From Micromonospora chokoriensis (lineage in GTDB: Bacteria > Actinomycetota > Actinomycetes > Mycobacteriales > Micromonosporaceae): DNA of 64,000 nt. The notes below the pieces were generated by a model. That model saw only the letters and a program-made list of their open reading frames with translations, made no database searches and had not been told where the DNA came from. A program made the translations under genes and the position numbers. Positions 54,685-63,714 of this stretch are shown here, in pieces (positions within the stretch are counted from its first letter, which is position 1; each line of letters starts with the position of its first letter). The stretch lies in contig NZ_JOAN01000019.1 in NCBI RefSeq assembly GCF_000718555.1, positions 62,001 through 126,000 of the forward strand, written 5' to 3'.

Positions 54685-55458
54685 ATGATCGAGATCCTGA
54701 GCCCCACCGACCTGCTGCGAGCGAAGGACACCGGCGCCCTGGTCGCCGGCATCCTGCAGACGCTGAAGAGCCGTTGCGTGGTCGGCACCAACCTCCTGGA
54801 CATCGACCGGTGGGCGCAGTCGATGATCATCGAGGCCGGGGCGCAGTCCTGCTACGTCGACTACGAGCCGTCCTTCGGACGCGGGCCGTTCGGCCACTAC
54901 ATCTGCACGTCGGTCAACGACGCCGTGCTGCACGGTCTGCCGCACGACTACTCGCTGGCCAACGGCGACCTGCTCTCGCTCGACCTCGCCGTCTCCCTGG
55001 GCGGAGTCGTCGCCGACTCCGCCATCAGCTTCATCGTGGGCGACGTGCAGCCCCCGGAGAGCGTCGCGCTGATCGACGCGACCCAGCGCGCGTTGAGCGC
55101 GGGCATCGCCGCCGCCGGCCCCGACGTTCGCATCGGGGACATCTCCCATGCCATCGGCTCGGTCCTCAACGCGGCCGGATATTCGGTGAACACGGAGTTC
55201 GGCGGCCACGGCGTCGGGTCGACGATGCACCAGGACCCGCACGTCTCCAACACCGGGCGGCCCGGTCGTGGCTACCGGCTGCGCCCGGGGCTGCTGCTGG
55301 CGCTGGAGCCCTGGGTCATGGCGGACACCGCCGCGCTCGTCACCGACAAGGATGGCTGGACACTGCGCAGCGTGACGGGCTGCCGAACGGCGCACAGCGA
55401 ACACACCATCGCCATCACCAACGACGGCGTCGAGGTGCTCACCCTGCCGACGTCCTGA
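54685..55458 (+). CDS. map: Type I methionine aminopeptidase, 257 aa
   Basis: Pita-bread M24 fold with metal ligands in GDLLSLDLAVSLGGVVADSA (two Asp), the His of FGGHGVGSTMHQDP, the Glu of LLALEPWV and the Glu of AHSEHTIAI; substrate His in NDAVLHGLPHD. It removes initiator Met from nascent proteins. ATG 54685 has GAGGAAGG 7 nt upstream. Paired with a dedicated XRE regulator, this is likely an accessory MAP rather than the ribosomal-operon copy. Confidence 0.9.
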   Translation: MIEILSPTDLLRAKDTGALVAGILQTLKSRCVVGTNLLDIDRWAQSMIIEAGAQSCYVDYEPSFGRGPFGHYICTSVNDAVLHGLPHDYSLANGDLLSLDLAVSLGGVVADSAISFIVGDVQPPESVALIDATQRALSAGIAAAGPDVRIGDISHAIGSVLNAAGYSVNTEFGGHGVGSTMHQDPHVSNTGRPGRGYRLRPGLLLALEPWVMADTAALVTDKDGWTLRSVTGCRTAHSEHTIAITNDGVEVLTLPTS

Positions 55459-55598
55459 CCCGCGTCTTCCGGCTGCTACGGACGGGCCGGGGGCCCGCAT
55501 TTCCGATCTTCACAGCTTCCAAACAACTCTCTGCCATCATCGTGGCCGGTCTGCCCCGTGGGCGGAGTCCGCCAGTCACCAGTTGCTTGGAGCACGGA

Positions 55599-56531
55599 AT
55601 GCGAACCGAAAGACCTCGTCGAATCATCGGAGCAATTGCGGTGGCCTCCGTGCTGCTACTGACGGCCTGTTCCGCTGGCGCCACCACCAGCGCCGGTGGA
55701 AAGCCGACGGCCGACTCGACGAGCCAGGCGGTCACCACCTCCGCGAGCCCGGTCACCTCCGCGAGCCCGGCCACGACGACGAGCGTGACCCCGCAACCGC
55801 CGGCCCGCTACAAGCCGACGGTGCCAGAACGCACCACGAAGAATGACGCGGGCTACCTCATCAACACCTGCGTGCCCGAGAATCTGCGCCAATACGCGAT
55901 CTCGCTGACCGACAGCGACGGGACGCATTTGTCAGGTCTCGTGCTCGGCAGCGGCCCCAAGGGTGTGTTGCTCGCACACGAACAGGGCTATTACATCTGC
56001 TCATTCCTCGACCTGGGTCAGAAACTCGCCGCACTCGGCTACCAGGTCATGATTCCGGAGTTCCGCAATCACGGAGCGTCGGAGACGGTGGCGGACAACG
56101 ACAACATCGATCGCGACGTCACCGCGGCGCTCGCCGAACTGCACCGACGCGGTGCCAAGCAGGTGTTCCTCGGTGGCGCGTCCTGCGGCGGGACGACCGT
56201 CGCCATGGCCGGCGCCAAGGAGAAGGACCTCGTCGGCCTGCTGATCATGTCGTCACCCGCGCGATGCGGGCCACTGGACGGCGTTCGCCCGATCAAGCGG
56301 ATCGCCGCGCCGTCGCTGTTCATCGTCGCTCCGGACGACATGGAGGGTGCGGTGGAGAAGCAGGTACGCGAGCTGTACAACGCCTCGGGAGCGGCGAACA
56401 AGCGCCTGCTCATCGAGGACGGCAAGGAGCCCGGCAGCCCGCACGGCACCGACCTGTTCCGGCGTACCGTTCGGGGGCCGGTGCTGACCGAGGAGGTCCT
56501 GCGCTTCATCGACGGCTGTTTCCCGGCCTGA
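55599..56531 (+). CDS. Alpha/beta-hydrolase lipoprotein, 310 aa
   Basis: Lipoprotein signal (RRIIGAIAVASVLLLTAC), Ser/Thr-rich linker of ~45 residues, then an alpha/beta hydrolase domain (GVLLAHEQGYYICSF, nucleophile Ser in GGASCGGTTVAMAG, FIVAPDDMEG with acid residue, SPHGTDLF with His). Anchored outside the membrane. The substrate is unknown; the fold is dienelactone-hydrolase/esterase-like. Confidence 0.85.
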   Translation: MRTERPRRIIGAIAVASVLLLTACSAGATTSAGGKPTADSTSQAVTTSASPVTSASPATTTSVTPQPPARYKPTVPERTTKNDAGYLINTCVPENLRQYAISLTDSDGTHLSGLVLGSGPKGVLLAHEQGYYICSFLDLGQKLAALGYQVMIPEFRNHGASETVADNDNIDRDVTAALAELHRRGAKQVFLGGASCGGTTVAMAGAKEKDLVGLLIMSSPARCGPLDGVRPIKRIAAPSLFIVAPDDMEGAVEKQVRELYNASGAANKRLLIEDGKEPGSPHGTDLFRRTVRGPVLTEEVLRFIDGCFPA

Positions 56532-56636
56532 CCCTGCGCCCCCGCACCACCCTGCTGGTTCGCGTTCAGAATGAACCGATCGGTCGTATTTTCCGTGATG
56601 ACGGTCAGGGGCACCCACCAGAGTCACGGAGGCACG

Positions 56637-57497
56637 ATGTCAACGGTTCGAACTGGTCCGGTCATCGGACTGCTCGTGCAGATCGTCATGCTGGCGGTGC
56701 TCGCGGGAACAGTCGGCCTCGGTGTGGCGGGGTGGTTGGCGGGGCTGGCGTACGGGGTCATCCTCTGTGCCCTGCTCAGCCGGGGGATGACCCGCTCGGA
56801 CGCGTCTGGTCTGAGCCCGGCCGACCGGGTGACCCTGAGCCGGGCGATCCTCGCCGGCGGCGTGACGGCCCTGGTTGCCGACTCGTTCGCCCGGCCGGAG
56901 CCGGTCACGCTGATGGTCGTGCTCACCAGCGTGGCGCTGGCCCTCGACGCCGTCGACGGGTACACGGCTCGCCGCACCGGGACCACCAGCGAGCTCGGCG
57001 CACGCTTCGACATGGAGATCGACTCCTTCCTGGTCCTGGTGCTCTGCCTGTACGTGGCCCCGACGGTGGGGGGCTGGGTGCTCGCGATCGGCGCGATGCG
57101 GTACGCCTTCGTCGCCGCGAGCTGGGTGCTGGGGTGGATGCGCGGATCCCTGCCGCCGCGCTACTGGCGCAAGGTCGTCGCCGCGATCCAGGGCGTCATG
57201 CTGACGGTGGCGATGGGCGACGTGCTGCCCGGGCCACTGACGACCGTCGTGCTGGTGGCGTCGCTGGCGCTGCTGGTCGAGTCCTTCGGACGCGACATCG
57301 CGTGGCTGTGGGTGACCCGGCACCACCGCCGCGCCCTCAGCCACGACGCCCTGGCCCACCTGGGCAGCCAGCCGAGCCACAGCGCCCCGAACGTCGGTGT
57401 GGGCCTGGCCGGGCTGCGCCCGAGTAAGACGGATGGGCTGGCCTGGCCGGAACGCCCGGCCGTCGCCGTTGCCCGACGCGGAATCGCCCGCGTTTGA
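56637..57497 (+). CDS. CDP-alcohol phosphatidyltransferase, 286 aa
   Basis: The diagnostic CDP-OH-P motif is complete: D-G-x2-A-R-x8-G-x3-D-x3-D in DGYTARRTGTTSELGARFDM plus EID. Six or so membrane helices. It transfers a phospho-alcohol from CDP to another alcohol in phospholipid or polymer synthesis. ATG 56637 has CGGAGG upstream. Overlaps or abuts the sulfatase-fold gene, suggesting a shared pathway. Confidence 0.9.
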   Translation: MSTVRTGPVIGLLVQIVMLAVLAGTVGLGVAGWLAGLAYGVILCALLSRGMTRSDASGLSPADRVTLSRAILAGGVTALVADSFARPEPVTLMVVLTSVALALDAVDGYTARRTGTTSELGARFDMEIDSFLVLVLCLYVAPTVGGWVLAIGAMRYAFVAASWVLGWMRGSLPPRYWRKVVAAIQGVMLTVAMGDVLPGPLTTVVLVASLALLVESFGRDIAWLWVTRHHRRALSHDALAHLGSQPSHSAPNVGVGLAGLRPSKTDGLAWPERPAVAVARRGIARV

Positions 57498-57535
57498 GCC
57501 GCCCGGATGCCGCACTCAGCAGTGATCATGGAAGG

Positions 57536-59245
57536 ATGCCCGGGTTGTCGCTCTTGACGCGTGTACGTCAGCTGCCGAGCCAGGGACGGAGGGCGATGAG
57601 GGGCGAACTCTCGGAGGGTGCCGCCACGGAGGCCGAGGCTCGGCCGAAGCGCTCCATCGTGGCCCGGCTGACGACCGTCCTGGCCGCGCTGCTCGTGCTC
57701 ACCGTGCTGACCGCGCCGTACGACTTCGGCCGGCTCAGCCCGGGAGCCTTCGTCCGGATCCCGCTGGAAGCGCTGCTGACCGTGGCTCTGCTGCTCGCCC
57801 TGCCGTCTCGTGGCAGCCGACTGGTCGCGACGCTCGCCGGAGTGGCCCTCGGCCTGCTCGGCCTGCTCAAGCTGCTCGACCTGGGGTTCTCCGCCTCGCT
57901 GAGCCGGGCGTTCGATCTGGTGCTCGACTGGGCGCTCCTCGACGAGGGGTTCGCCTTCCTCAGCGAGTCGTACGGTCGGCCCGCCGCCATCGGTGCCGCG
58001 ATCACCCTGGCGGTGGTGGCCGTGGGTCTGCCCACGCTGGTCACGCTGTCGGTGCGGCGACTACGGCGGCTGGTGCTCCGGCACCGCACCGGGACCACCC
58101 GGATCGTGGCCGCGCTGGTGGTCCTCTGGGTGGCCTGCGCCGCGTTCAACGTGCGGGTGGTCGAGGGCGTACCGGTCGCCGACACCTCCGCGACCATCCT
58201 GGCCAACGGCCACGGCTTCCAGGTGCGCCTGCGTCTCGACGACCGCAAGACGTTCGGCACCCTGATCGAGGCCGACAGGTTCGCCGAAACGCCTGGTGAC
58301 CAGCTCCTGACCGCGCTGCGCGGCAAGAACGTGGTCGTCGCCTTCGTGGAGAGCTACGGCCGGGACGCCGTCGAGGATCCGGAGTTCGCGCCGCAGGTCG
58401 GCGCGGTCCTCGACAGTGGCACCAGCCGGCTGCGCGCGGCGGGTTTCGCCGCGCAGAGTGGTTTCCTCACCTCGCCGACCTTCGGTGGGGGCAGTTGGCT
58501 CGCGCACGACACGCTGCTCTCCGGCCTCTGGATCGACAACGATCAGCGGCACCGCACCCTGCTGGCCAGTGACCGGATGACCCTCAACGGTGCCTTCCGG
58601 CGGGCGAACTGGCAGACCGTGGGCGTCATGCCCGCTGTCACCAAGGCGTGGCCAGAGGGCTCCTTCTTCGGCTACGACCGGTTCTACGACGCCAAGGCGC
58701 TCGGCTACCGCGGCCCGAAGTACAGCTTCGGCACTCCGCCCGACCAGTACACCCTGGCCAGTTGGCAGCGCCTGGAGCAGGCGAAGCAGGACGGCAACGT
58801 GATGACGGAGCTGGCGCTGGTGTCGAGTCACGCGCCCTGGACGCCCGTTCCACCGCTGCTCGACTGGGCCGACGTCGGCGACGGCGCGGTCTTCCGTGCG
58901 GCTGGCCGTGGCGCGTCGGAGGAGCGACGACGCAACACCACCCAGATCCGGGCGGACTACCGCAAGTCCATCGAGTACACACTTGGCTCGCTCATCTCCT
59001 ACGTGCAGACCTACGGAGACGACGACCTCGTGTTCGTCTTCCTCGGTGACCACCAGCCCGCCGCCGTCGTCACCGGCGAGAACGCCAGCCACGACGTGCC
59101 GATCTCGATCATCACCCGGGACCGGGCCGTACTCGACCGGATCTCCGGGTGGGGCTGGCAGGACGGCCTCAAGCCCGGGTCGCAGGCGCCGGTCTGGCGG
59201 ATGGACGCCTTTCGGGACCGGTTCCTGACCGCCTTCGGACCGTAA
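57536..59245 (+). CDS. Membrane sulfatase-fold (LTA-synthase/YejM-like) protein, about 569 aa
   Basis: Five N-terminal helices (about 45-210) and an extracytoplasmic alkaline-phosphatase/sulfatase domain: VVVAFVESYGRDA (metal Glu), SPTFGGGSWLAHDT (nucleophile Thr), LALVSSHAPWTP, and VFVFLGDHQPA (metal Asp-His). Related enzymes transfer phosphoglycerol or phosphoethanolamine to polymers or lipids. Possible starts are TTG 57494 (overlapping the previous stop), ATG 57536 and ATG 57596 (GGAGGG). I chose 57536, which has a GATCAT box 6 nt upstream. Confidence 0.85.
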   Translation: MPGLSLLTRVRQLPSQGRRAMRGELSEGAATEAEARPKRSIVARLTTVLAALLVLTVLTAPYDFGRLSPGAFVRIPLEALLTVALLLALPSRGSRLVATLAGVALGLLGLLKLLDLGFSASLSRAFDLVLDWALLDEGFAFLSESYGRPAAIGAAITLAVVAVGLPTLVTLSVRRLRRLVLRHRTGTTRIVAALVVLWVACAAFNVRVVEGVPVADTSATILANGHGFQVRLRLDDRKTFGTLIEADRFAETPGDQLLTALRGKNVVVAFVESYGRDAVEDPEFAPQVGAVLDSGTSRLRAAGFAAQSGFLTSPTFGGGSWLAHDTLLSGLWIDNDQRHRTLLASDRMTLNGAFRRANWQTVGVMPAVTKAWPEGSFFGYDRFYDAKALGYRGPKYSFGTPPDQYTLASWQRLEQAKQDGNVMTELALVSSHAPWTPVPPLLDWADVGDGAVFRAAGRGASEERRRNTTQIRADYRKSIEYTLGSLISYVQTYGDDDLVFVFLGDHQPAAVVTGENASHDVPISIITRDRAVLDRISGWGWQDGLKPGSQAPVWRMDAFRDRFLTAFGP

Positions 59246-59274
59246 ACCCTTTCCCACGGACTGGACCCACACAG

Positions 59275-60051
59275 ATGACGGCTACCACCGACTCCAGGAT
59301 CGCCGCGCTCCGAACCGATCCGACCCTGTCCCTGCTGCACCGCTCGCTGGACGTCTATTACGGCGATCCTGAGCGGGACGGGAGAATGGACGCCTTCTAC
59401 TCCCGCTTCGTCAGCGGTGGGGACCTCGTCTTCGACATCGGCTCCCACGTCGGCGACCACATCGGCAGTTTCCGCCGCCTCGGGGCCCGGGTCGTCGCCG
59501 TGGAGCCACAGCCGCTGTGCCTGCGTGCTCTGCGCGCGATCTACGCCGACGACGACCAGGTGACCCTTGTCGACGCCGCGTGCGGCGCGTTCCCCGGGCG
59601 CACCCGGTTGCACGTCAACTCCGCCAACCCCACCGTGTCGACCGTCTCGCCCGACTTCGTCCGGGCGGCGAAGGGCGCAGGCGGGTGGGAGAGCGAGGTG
59701 TGGGATGCCGACATCGAGGTCCCGGTGGTCACCGTCGACGCCCTGATCGAGACGTACGGCGTGCCGACCTTCGCCAAGATCGACGTTGAGGGTTTCGAGG
59801 ACGAGGTGCTGGCCGGTCTGAGTCGCCCCCTGCCCGCGCTCTCGTTCGAGTTCACCACCATCGCGCGTGCGGTCGCCTACCGGTGTCTCGATCGCCTGAC
59901 CGCGCTCGGCTTCGACGGCTTCGACGTCGCGTTGGGCGACAACAAGTCGATGACGTTCCAGCGCTGGATATCCGCGACCGACATGGCGACCCACCTGCAC
60001 GACCTGCCACACGCGGCGAACTCCGGCGACGTGTACTGCGTGCCCGATTGA
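59275..60051 (+). CDS. FkbM-family methyltransferase, 258 aa
   Basis: SAM-binding motif I LVFDIGSHVGDHIGSF, acidic VVAVEPQPLCL, and the FkbM hallmark FAKIDVEGFEDEVLAGL. FkbM enzymes O-methylate sugars or polyketide/peptide products. It lies 29 nt behind the sulfatase-fold gene, so it may methylate the envelope glycan or polymer made by this cluster. Confidence 0.9.
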   Translation: MTATTDSRIAALRTDPTLSLLHRSLDVYYGDPERDGRMDAFYSRFVSGGDLVFDIGSHVGDHIGSFRRLGARVVAVEPQPLCLRALRAIYADDDQVTLVDAACGAFPGRTRLHVNSANPTVSTVSPDFVRAAKGAGGWESEVWDADIEVPVVTVDALIETYGVPTFAKIDVEGFEDEVLAGLSRPLPALSFEFTTIARAVAYRCLDRLTALGFDGFDVALGDNKSMTFQRWISATDMATHLHDLPHAANSGDVYCVPD

Positions 60052-60088
60052 GCCAGCTCATACCTGGCACCGGCTTCGATGCAGGCTC

Positions 60089-60094
60089 TAGGCT
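60089..60094 (+). promoter_or_regulatory. Leaderless -10 box of the cupin gene
   Basis: TAGGCT, 6 nt before ATG 60101. Confidence 0.6.
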
Positions 60095-60100
60095 TCCGAC

Positions 60101-60445
60101 ATGCTGATCATCGAAGGCGCGGGCCGGTGGACCGCACCCACCGGGGCCGCCAACGACTGGATCGAAAACCTGAGAGTGCCGGATCTGTCGGTGGGAACGT
60201 ACTGCATCCCGGCCGGCGGTCTCGACGATCAGAGCCCACACACCGAGGATGAGATCTACGTGGTCACTGCGGGGCGGGCCCGGATCGTGACCCCGGACGG
60301 CGCGGCTGAGGTGGGCCCGGGTTCGGTGATCTTCGTGCCGGCTGGCGAGGATCACCGGTTCGACGAGGTGACCGAGGATTTGGCGCTGCTGGTGGTCTTC
60401 GGCCCGGCGTACGGCTCGCGCGCTCCGGCTCGGCCAGCCGAGTAG
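60101..60445 (+). CDS. Cupin-domain protein, 114 aa
   Basis: Single cupin barrel: motif 1 SPHTEDEIYVVTAGRARI (HxxxxE type metal ligands) and motif 2 PGSVIFVPAGEDHRFDEV. Small cytoplasmic metal-binding cupin, function unspecified. Leaderless start. Confidence 0.88.
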   Translation: MLIIEGAGRWTAPTGAANDWIENLRVPDLSVGTYCIPAGGLDDQSPHTEDEIYVVTAGRARIVTPDGAAEVGPGSVIFVPAGEDHRFDEVTEDLALLVVFGPAYGSRAPARPAE

Positions 60446-60597
60446 ACCCGATCGAGCACCTCTTCTCGAGGGACGAACAGCATGGCCTGGCGGGTTCGTA
60501 CAGACGCGGACCGCTCCACAGCGGGTGCAGCTCACCCGCGGTCAGTGCCCCGCCGCGAGCTTGTCGACGAGGGGCCGGCTCGGCGCACCGGATCGCG

Positions 60598-60603
60598 TAG
60601 CCT
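60598..60603 (+). promoter_or_regulatory. Leaderless -10 box of the ASCH gene
   Basis: TAGCCT, 6 nt before ATG 60610. Confidence 0.6.
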
Positions 60604-60609
60604 CCCCGC

Positions 60610-61029
60610 ATGGACCTCGATGATCTTCCGCTTGCCGAGTTCGCCTTTCCGGGGCCGCTGCGGGACAAGCTCGTGGGTGCGATCCTGTCCGGGGCGAAGA
60701 CATCGACGACGGGTCTACTGGTCGGGTACGAGTGCGCTGACGAGCCGCTGCCCGCGGTGGGTCAACTGTCCGCGGTGGTGGACTCCGCAGGCCGGCGGGT
60801 CGCGGTCATCGAGTTGACCGACGTACGGGTGATCCGGCTCGCGGACGTCGACCTGCAACACGCCCTCGACGAGGGCGAGGGTGACGAGTCGCTGGCGCAG
60901 TGGCGTGCGGGGCACGAGGCCTTCTGGCACAGCGCGGAGGTGCGCGCTGAGCTGGGCAACCCCGACTTCACTGTGGACGACGACACACGCGTGGTGACCG
61001 AACGCTTCCGGGTGGTGCGCCTCGTCTGA
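60610..61029 (+). CDS. ASCH-domain protein, 139 aa
   Basis: PUA-like ASCH fold: FPGPLRDKLVGAILSGAKTSTTGLL (the GxKxxT motif), RRVAVIELTDVRVIRLADVD, and WHSAEVR. ASCH proteins bind RNA or act as small hydrolases (for example on N4-acetylcytidine). Leaderless start; monocistronic, followed by a 7-bp hairpin at 61040-61058. Confidence 0.88.
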   Translation: MDLDDLPLAEFAFPGPLRDKLVGAILSGAKTSTTGLLVGYECADEPLPAVGQLSAVVDSAGRRVAVIELTDVRVIRLADVDLQHALDEGEGDESLAQWRAGHEAFWHSAEVRAELGNPDFTVDDDTRVVTERFRVVRLV

Positions 61030-61082
61030 GCGATTCTGTCCGCTCTGGTCAAGAGCGGGCCACGCCGTCGGGCATGGGCACC

Positions 61083-61088
61083 TATGCT
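61083..61088 (+). promoter_or_regulatory. Leaderless -10 box of the ABC exporter operon
   Basis: TATGCT, 6 nt before GTG 61095; it lies inside the longer frame from ATG 61074 and argues against that start. Confidence 0.7.
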
Positions 61089-61094
61089 CGGCGC

Positions 61095-61859
61095 GTGATC
61101 CCCCCGGCACTCGAGATCCGTAGCCTGGTCAAGACCTTCGCGGCGCATCGCGCGGTGGACGGTATCGATCTGACCGTCCACCCCGGCACCTTCCACGGCA
61201 TCGTCGGGCCTAACGGTGCCGGTAAGTCCACCACCATCGGGATGGCTGTCGGGCTGGTCACTCCGGACTCCGGGCAGATCCGGATCCTCGGCCACGACGC
61301 TTTGCGCGACCGCGGCCTCACCCGAGCACTGACCGGGGTACTGCCCGACGGCCTCGACTTCCCGGAACGCCTCACCGGCGCCGAGCTGCTGCGCTACAGC
61401 GCCGGCCTGCGCGGGCTGAACCGGGCCGCGGCCACCGACCGTGTCGCCGAACTGATCGACGTGCTCGGCCTGGCCAAGGGCGCCGGCACGCCACTGGCCG
61501 ACTGCTCCACCGGCACCCGCAAGAAGCTCGGCCTCGCCCAGGCGCTACTGCACGCGCCTCGGCTGCTCGTGCTCGACGAACCGTTCGAGGCGGTCGACCC
61601 GGTCTCCGCGGCCACCATCCGCCGGGTGCTGCGTCGATTCGTGGCCGGCGGCGGCACCTGCGTGCTCTCCACCCACTCGATGCTGCTGGTCGAGCAGATG
61701 TGCGACGAGGTCACCGTCATCCATCAGGGACGGGTCGTCGCTGGCGGGCCGGTCGCCGAGGTCGCCGCCGGCAGCAGCCTCGAAGACCGGTTCGTCGAGT
61801 TGGTCGGGGCCGAAGCCTCCGGCAGCGCCGGCCTGGACTGGCTGACCGAGGCACGATGA
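61095..61859 (+). CDS. ABC exporter ATPase, 254 aa
   Basis: Walker A GPNGAGKST, signature-like DCSTGTRKKLGLAQALLHAP (STGTR instead of LSGGQ, as in some export ATPases), Walker B LLVLDEPFEAVDP, switch STHSMLL. GTG 61095 is preferred on leaderless-promoter grounds. Coupled by ATGA to a membrane subunit. Export of an unknown lipid, peptide or drug. Confidence 0.9.
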   Translation: MIPPALEIRSLVKTFAAHRAVDGIDLTVHPGTFHGIVGPNGAGKSTTIGMAVGLVTPDSGQIRILGHDALRDRGLTRALTGVLPDGLDFPERLTGAELLRYSAGLRGLNRAAATDRVAELIDVLGLAKGAGTPLADCSTGTRKKLGLAQALLHAPRLLVLDEPFEAVDPVSAATIRRVLRRFVAGGGTCVLSTHSMLLVEQMCDEVTVIHQGRVVAGGPVAEVAAGSSLEDRFVELVGAEASGSAGLDWLTEAR

Positions 61860-63706
61860 GCGTGGAACCCTTCGCCTCCGGCCCACGTGCCGGCACCCTC
61901 GCCGTGATCGCGGTGCCGGCCCGTATGCGCGCGACGATGCTGCGTCGCTCGCTGCGCGAGCATCCCGGACCCGCCGTGGCCGGCCTGGTCGGTCTGCTCG
62001 CCGCCGGCTGGCTGATCCGGTACGCGCTCCACGGCGACCAGCACACCCTCGGCCTGTTGGCGGGGGCGTGGGTTCTCGGTTGGATCGTGTTGCCGCTGCT
62101 GCTCGGCGGCGGGCGTGGCCAGGTCCGTCCGGCTCACCTGCGGTTGGAGCCGATCGGCGGCGTCCCGGCCGCGATGGGTCTGCTCGCCGCGTCGGCGATC
62201 GGCATCGGCCCGGCCGTCTCGCTGGTGGCGCTCGCCGCGTTGCCGGTGCACGCCGCGCGGTACGGTGCCGTCGCGGTCCTCGTCACCGCCTGCGGCGCGG
62301 TGCTGCTCTGGCTGCTCGGGCTGATCGGCTCGGCCATCGCGCTGGAGGTCGTCGGCCACGCCGGCGGCCCGACCGGGGCGCTGCTCACCGGCATCTTCAC
62401 CGGTACGGCGATGGGTGTCGCCGGGTCGCTCTGGGCGGTCTTCCCGTGGGTGTCGGTCCTGCTCGTGGCAGCGCCGCAGGAGGTGGTCCGGGGCATGGCG
62501 TACGTGCCGAGCGGCTGGCCGATCACCGCCGTGACCGGGCCAACCGGGCAAGGGGTGCGCGTGATGGCGACCCTGGTAGGCATCGTGGTGCTCTGCGCCG
62601 CCGCGTACCTCATGCTTGTGCGGAGGGTGATCACCACGGGCGTGCCGTTCCGGCCGCGCGGGACCACGGCGGCGTCACCGCCCGGAGATGGGCGTAGCCA
62701 GCGCGGCTGGCGGGAGTGGATGCCAGCCGCGACGCGGGCGGTCGCGGGCCGTGAGTTGCGGGCCTGGACGCGGCATCCGCTGCGGTTGCAGTATCTGGCG
62801 TTCGCGGTGGTGTACGGGGCGCTGCTCGCCGGGCTGCCGCTGCTGTCCGACGTGGACCTGCTGCTGCCGTGGGCGGGGCCTCTCGCCGTGCTCGGCGCGG
62901 CGGCGATGTCGGCCGGGCTGGTCGGACTGGACGGCACCGCGTTGTGGCTGCCGCTCACCTCGCCGGGTGGCGAACGGGCCGAGGTCCGGGGTCGGGCCTT
63001 GGCCTGGCTGGTGCTGGTCACCCCGATCGGGGTGCTGCTCGCCATCGCCGGTGTCCTCCTCGCGCCAGACGTCGACCCGCTGGCCGCGCTCTCCACCCTG
63101 CCCGCTCTGCTCGGCGCAGGCGCGGCGGTGCCGGTGTGGGTGTCGCTGCTGCGCGTGCGGCCGGTGGCTGACCCGCGGCACCCCACCTCGGCCGACAACC
63201 CGACCGACATTGTCAGCGTGCTGGTTGCCACTGCGGCTGGGCTGCTCGCCGCCGCGCCGGTGCTCGCCCTGGTGATCTGGGGCCCGTCGGAGGTGGCGCC
63301 GCTGCTGCCACTGGTCGGGCTGTTCAGCGGCGCCGCCGCCTGGCGGGGCGGCATCTGGTTGGCCGACGAACGCCTCACCCGACGCGGGCCCGACGTGCTC
63401 GCCGCAGCCGGCCAGCGGAGCCGGCCACCGGATACGGTGCTCCCGCTGACCTGGGACGCGCAGTGGTATCGGGAGAACAAGTCGACCGCGTGGGCGTTGG
63501 GGTTGCTGACGGCGGGGTGGATCCCGGTGATCCCCCAGGGGGTGATGCCGTTGGCGTTCGGGATCGACAGCGGGTGGATCGTGGCCGGCCACCTGAGCGG
63601 GAGCGCGCACACGGCGGTGGGGCTGGCAATGGTCGGGCTGGGTGTCGTGATGCTGCTCGCCGGCCTGGTGCTGTGGGACCGCCGACCGCAGCCGGGTGGC
63701 TCTTGA
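61856..63706 (+). CDS. ABC exporter membrane subunit, 616 aa
   Basis: Start overlaps the ATPase stop (ATGA). About 14-16 hydrophobic segments in two halves (about 40-310 and 350-600), each with a cytoplasmic opening helix (RSLREHPGP; GRELRAWTRHPLRLQY). Resembles ABC-2-type or polytopic export permeases. With the single ATPase it makes a complete exporter. Confidence 0.85.
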   Translation: MSVEPFASGPRAGTLAVIAVPARMRATMLRRSLREHPGPAVAGLVGLLAAGWLIRYALHGDQHTLGLLAGAWVLGWIVLPLLLGGGRGQVRPAHLRLEPIGGVPAAMGLLAASAIGIGPAVSLVALAALPVHAARYGAVAVLVTACGAVLLWLLGLIGSAIALEVVGHAGGPTGALLTGIFTGTAMGVAGSLWAVFPWVSVLLVAAPQEVVRGMAYVPSGWPITAVTGPTGQGVRVMATLVGIVVLCAAAYLMLVRRVITTGVPFRPRGTTAASPPGDGRSQRGWREWMPAATRAVAGRELRAWTRHPLRLQYLAFAVVYGALLAGLPLLSDVDLLLPWAGPLAVLGAAAMSAGLVGLDGTALWLPLTSPGGERAEVRGRALAWLVLVTPIGVLLAIAGVLLAPDVDPLAALSTLPALLGAGAAVPVWVSLLRVRPVADPRHPTSADNPTDIVSVLVATAAGLLAAAPVLALVIWGPSEVAPLLPLVGLFSGAAAWRGGIWLADERLTRRGPDVLAAAGQRSRPPDTVLPLTWDAQWYRENKSTAWALGLLTAGWIPVIPQGVMPLAFGIDSGWIVAGHLSGSAHTAVGLAMVGLGVVMLLAGLVLWDRRPQPGGS

Positions 63707-63714
63707 GTCCATAG

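Noticed and set aside
55599..56531. Loss of the nucleophile in the lipoprotein hydrolase (Cys in GASCGG)
   Set aside because: The motif is G-x-S-x-G with Ser in place; the Cys is the variable position.
61074..61094. ATG 61074 as start of the exporter ATPase
   Set aside because: A TATGCT -10 box lies inside this extension and the ATPase homology begins after GTG 61095.
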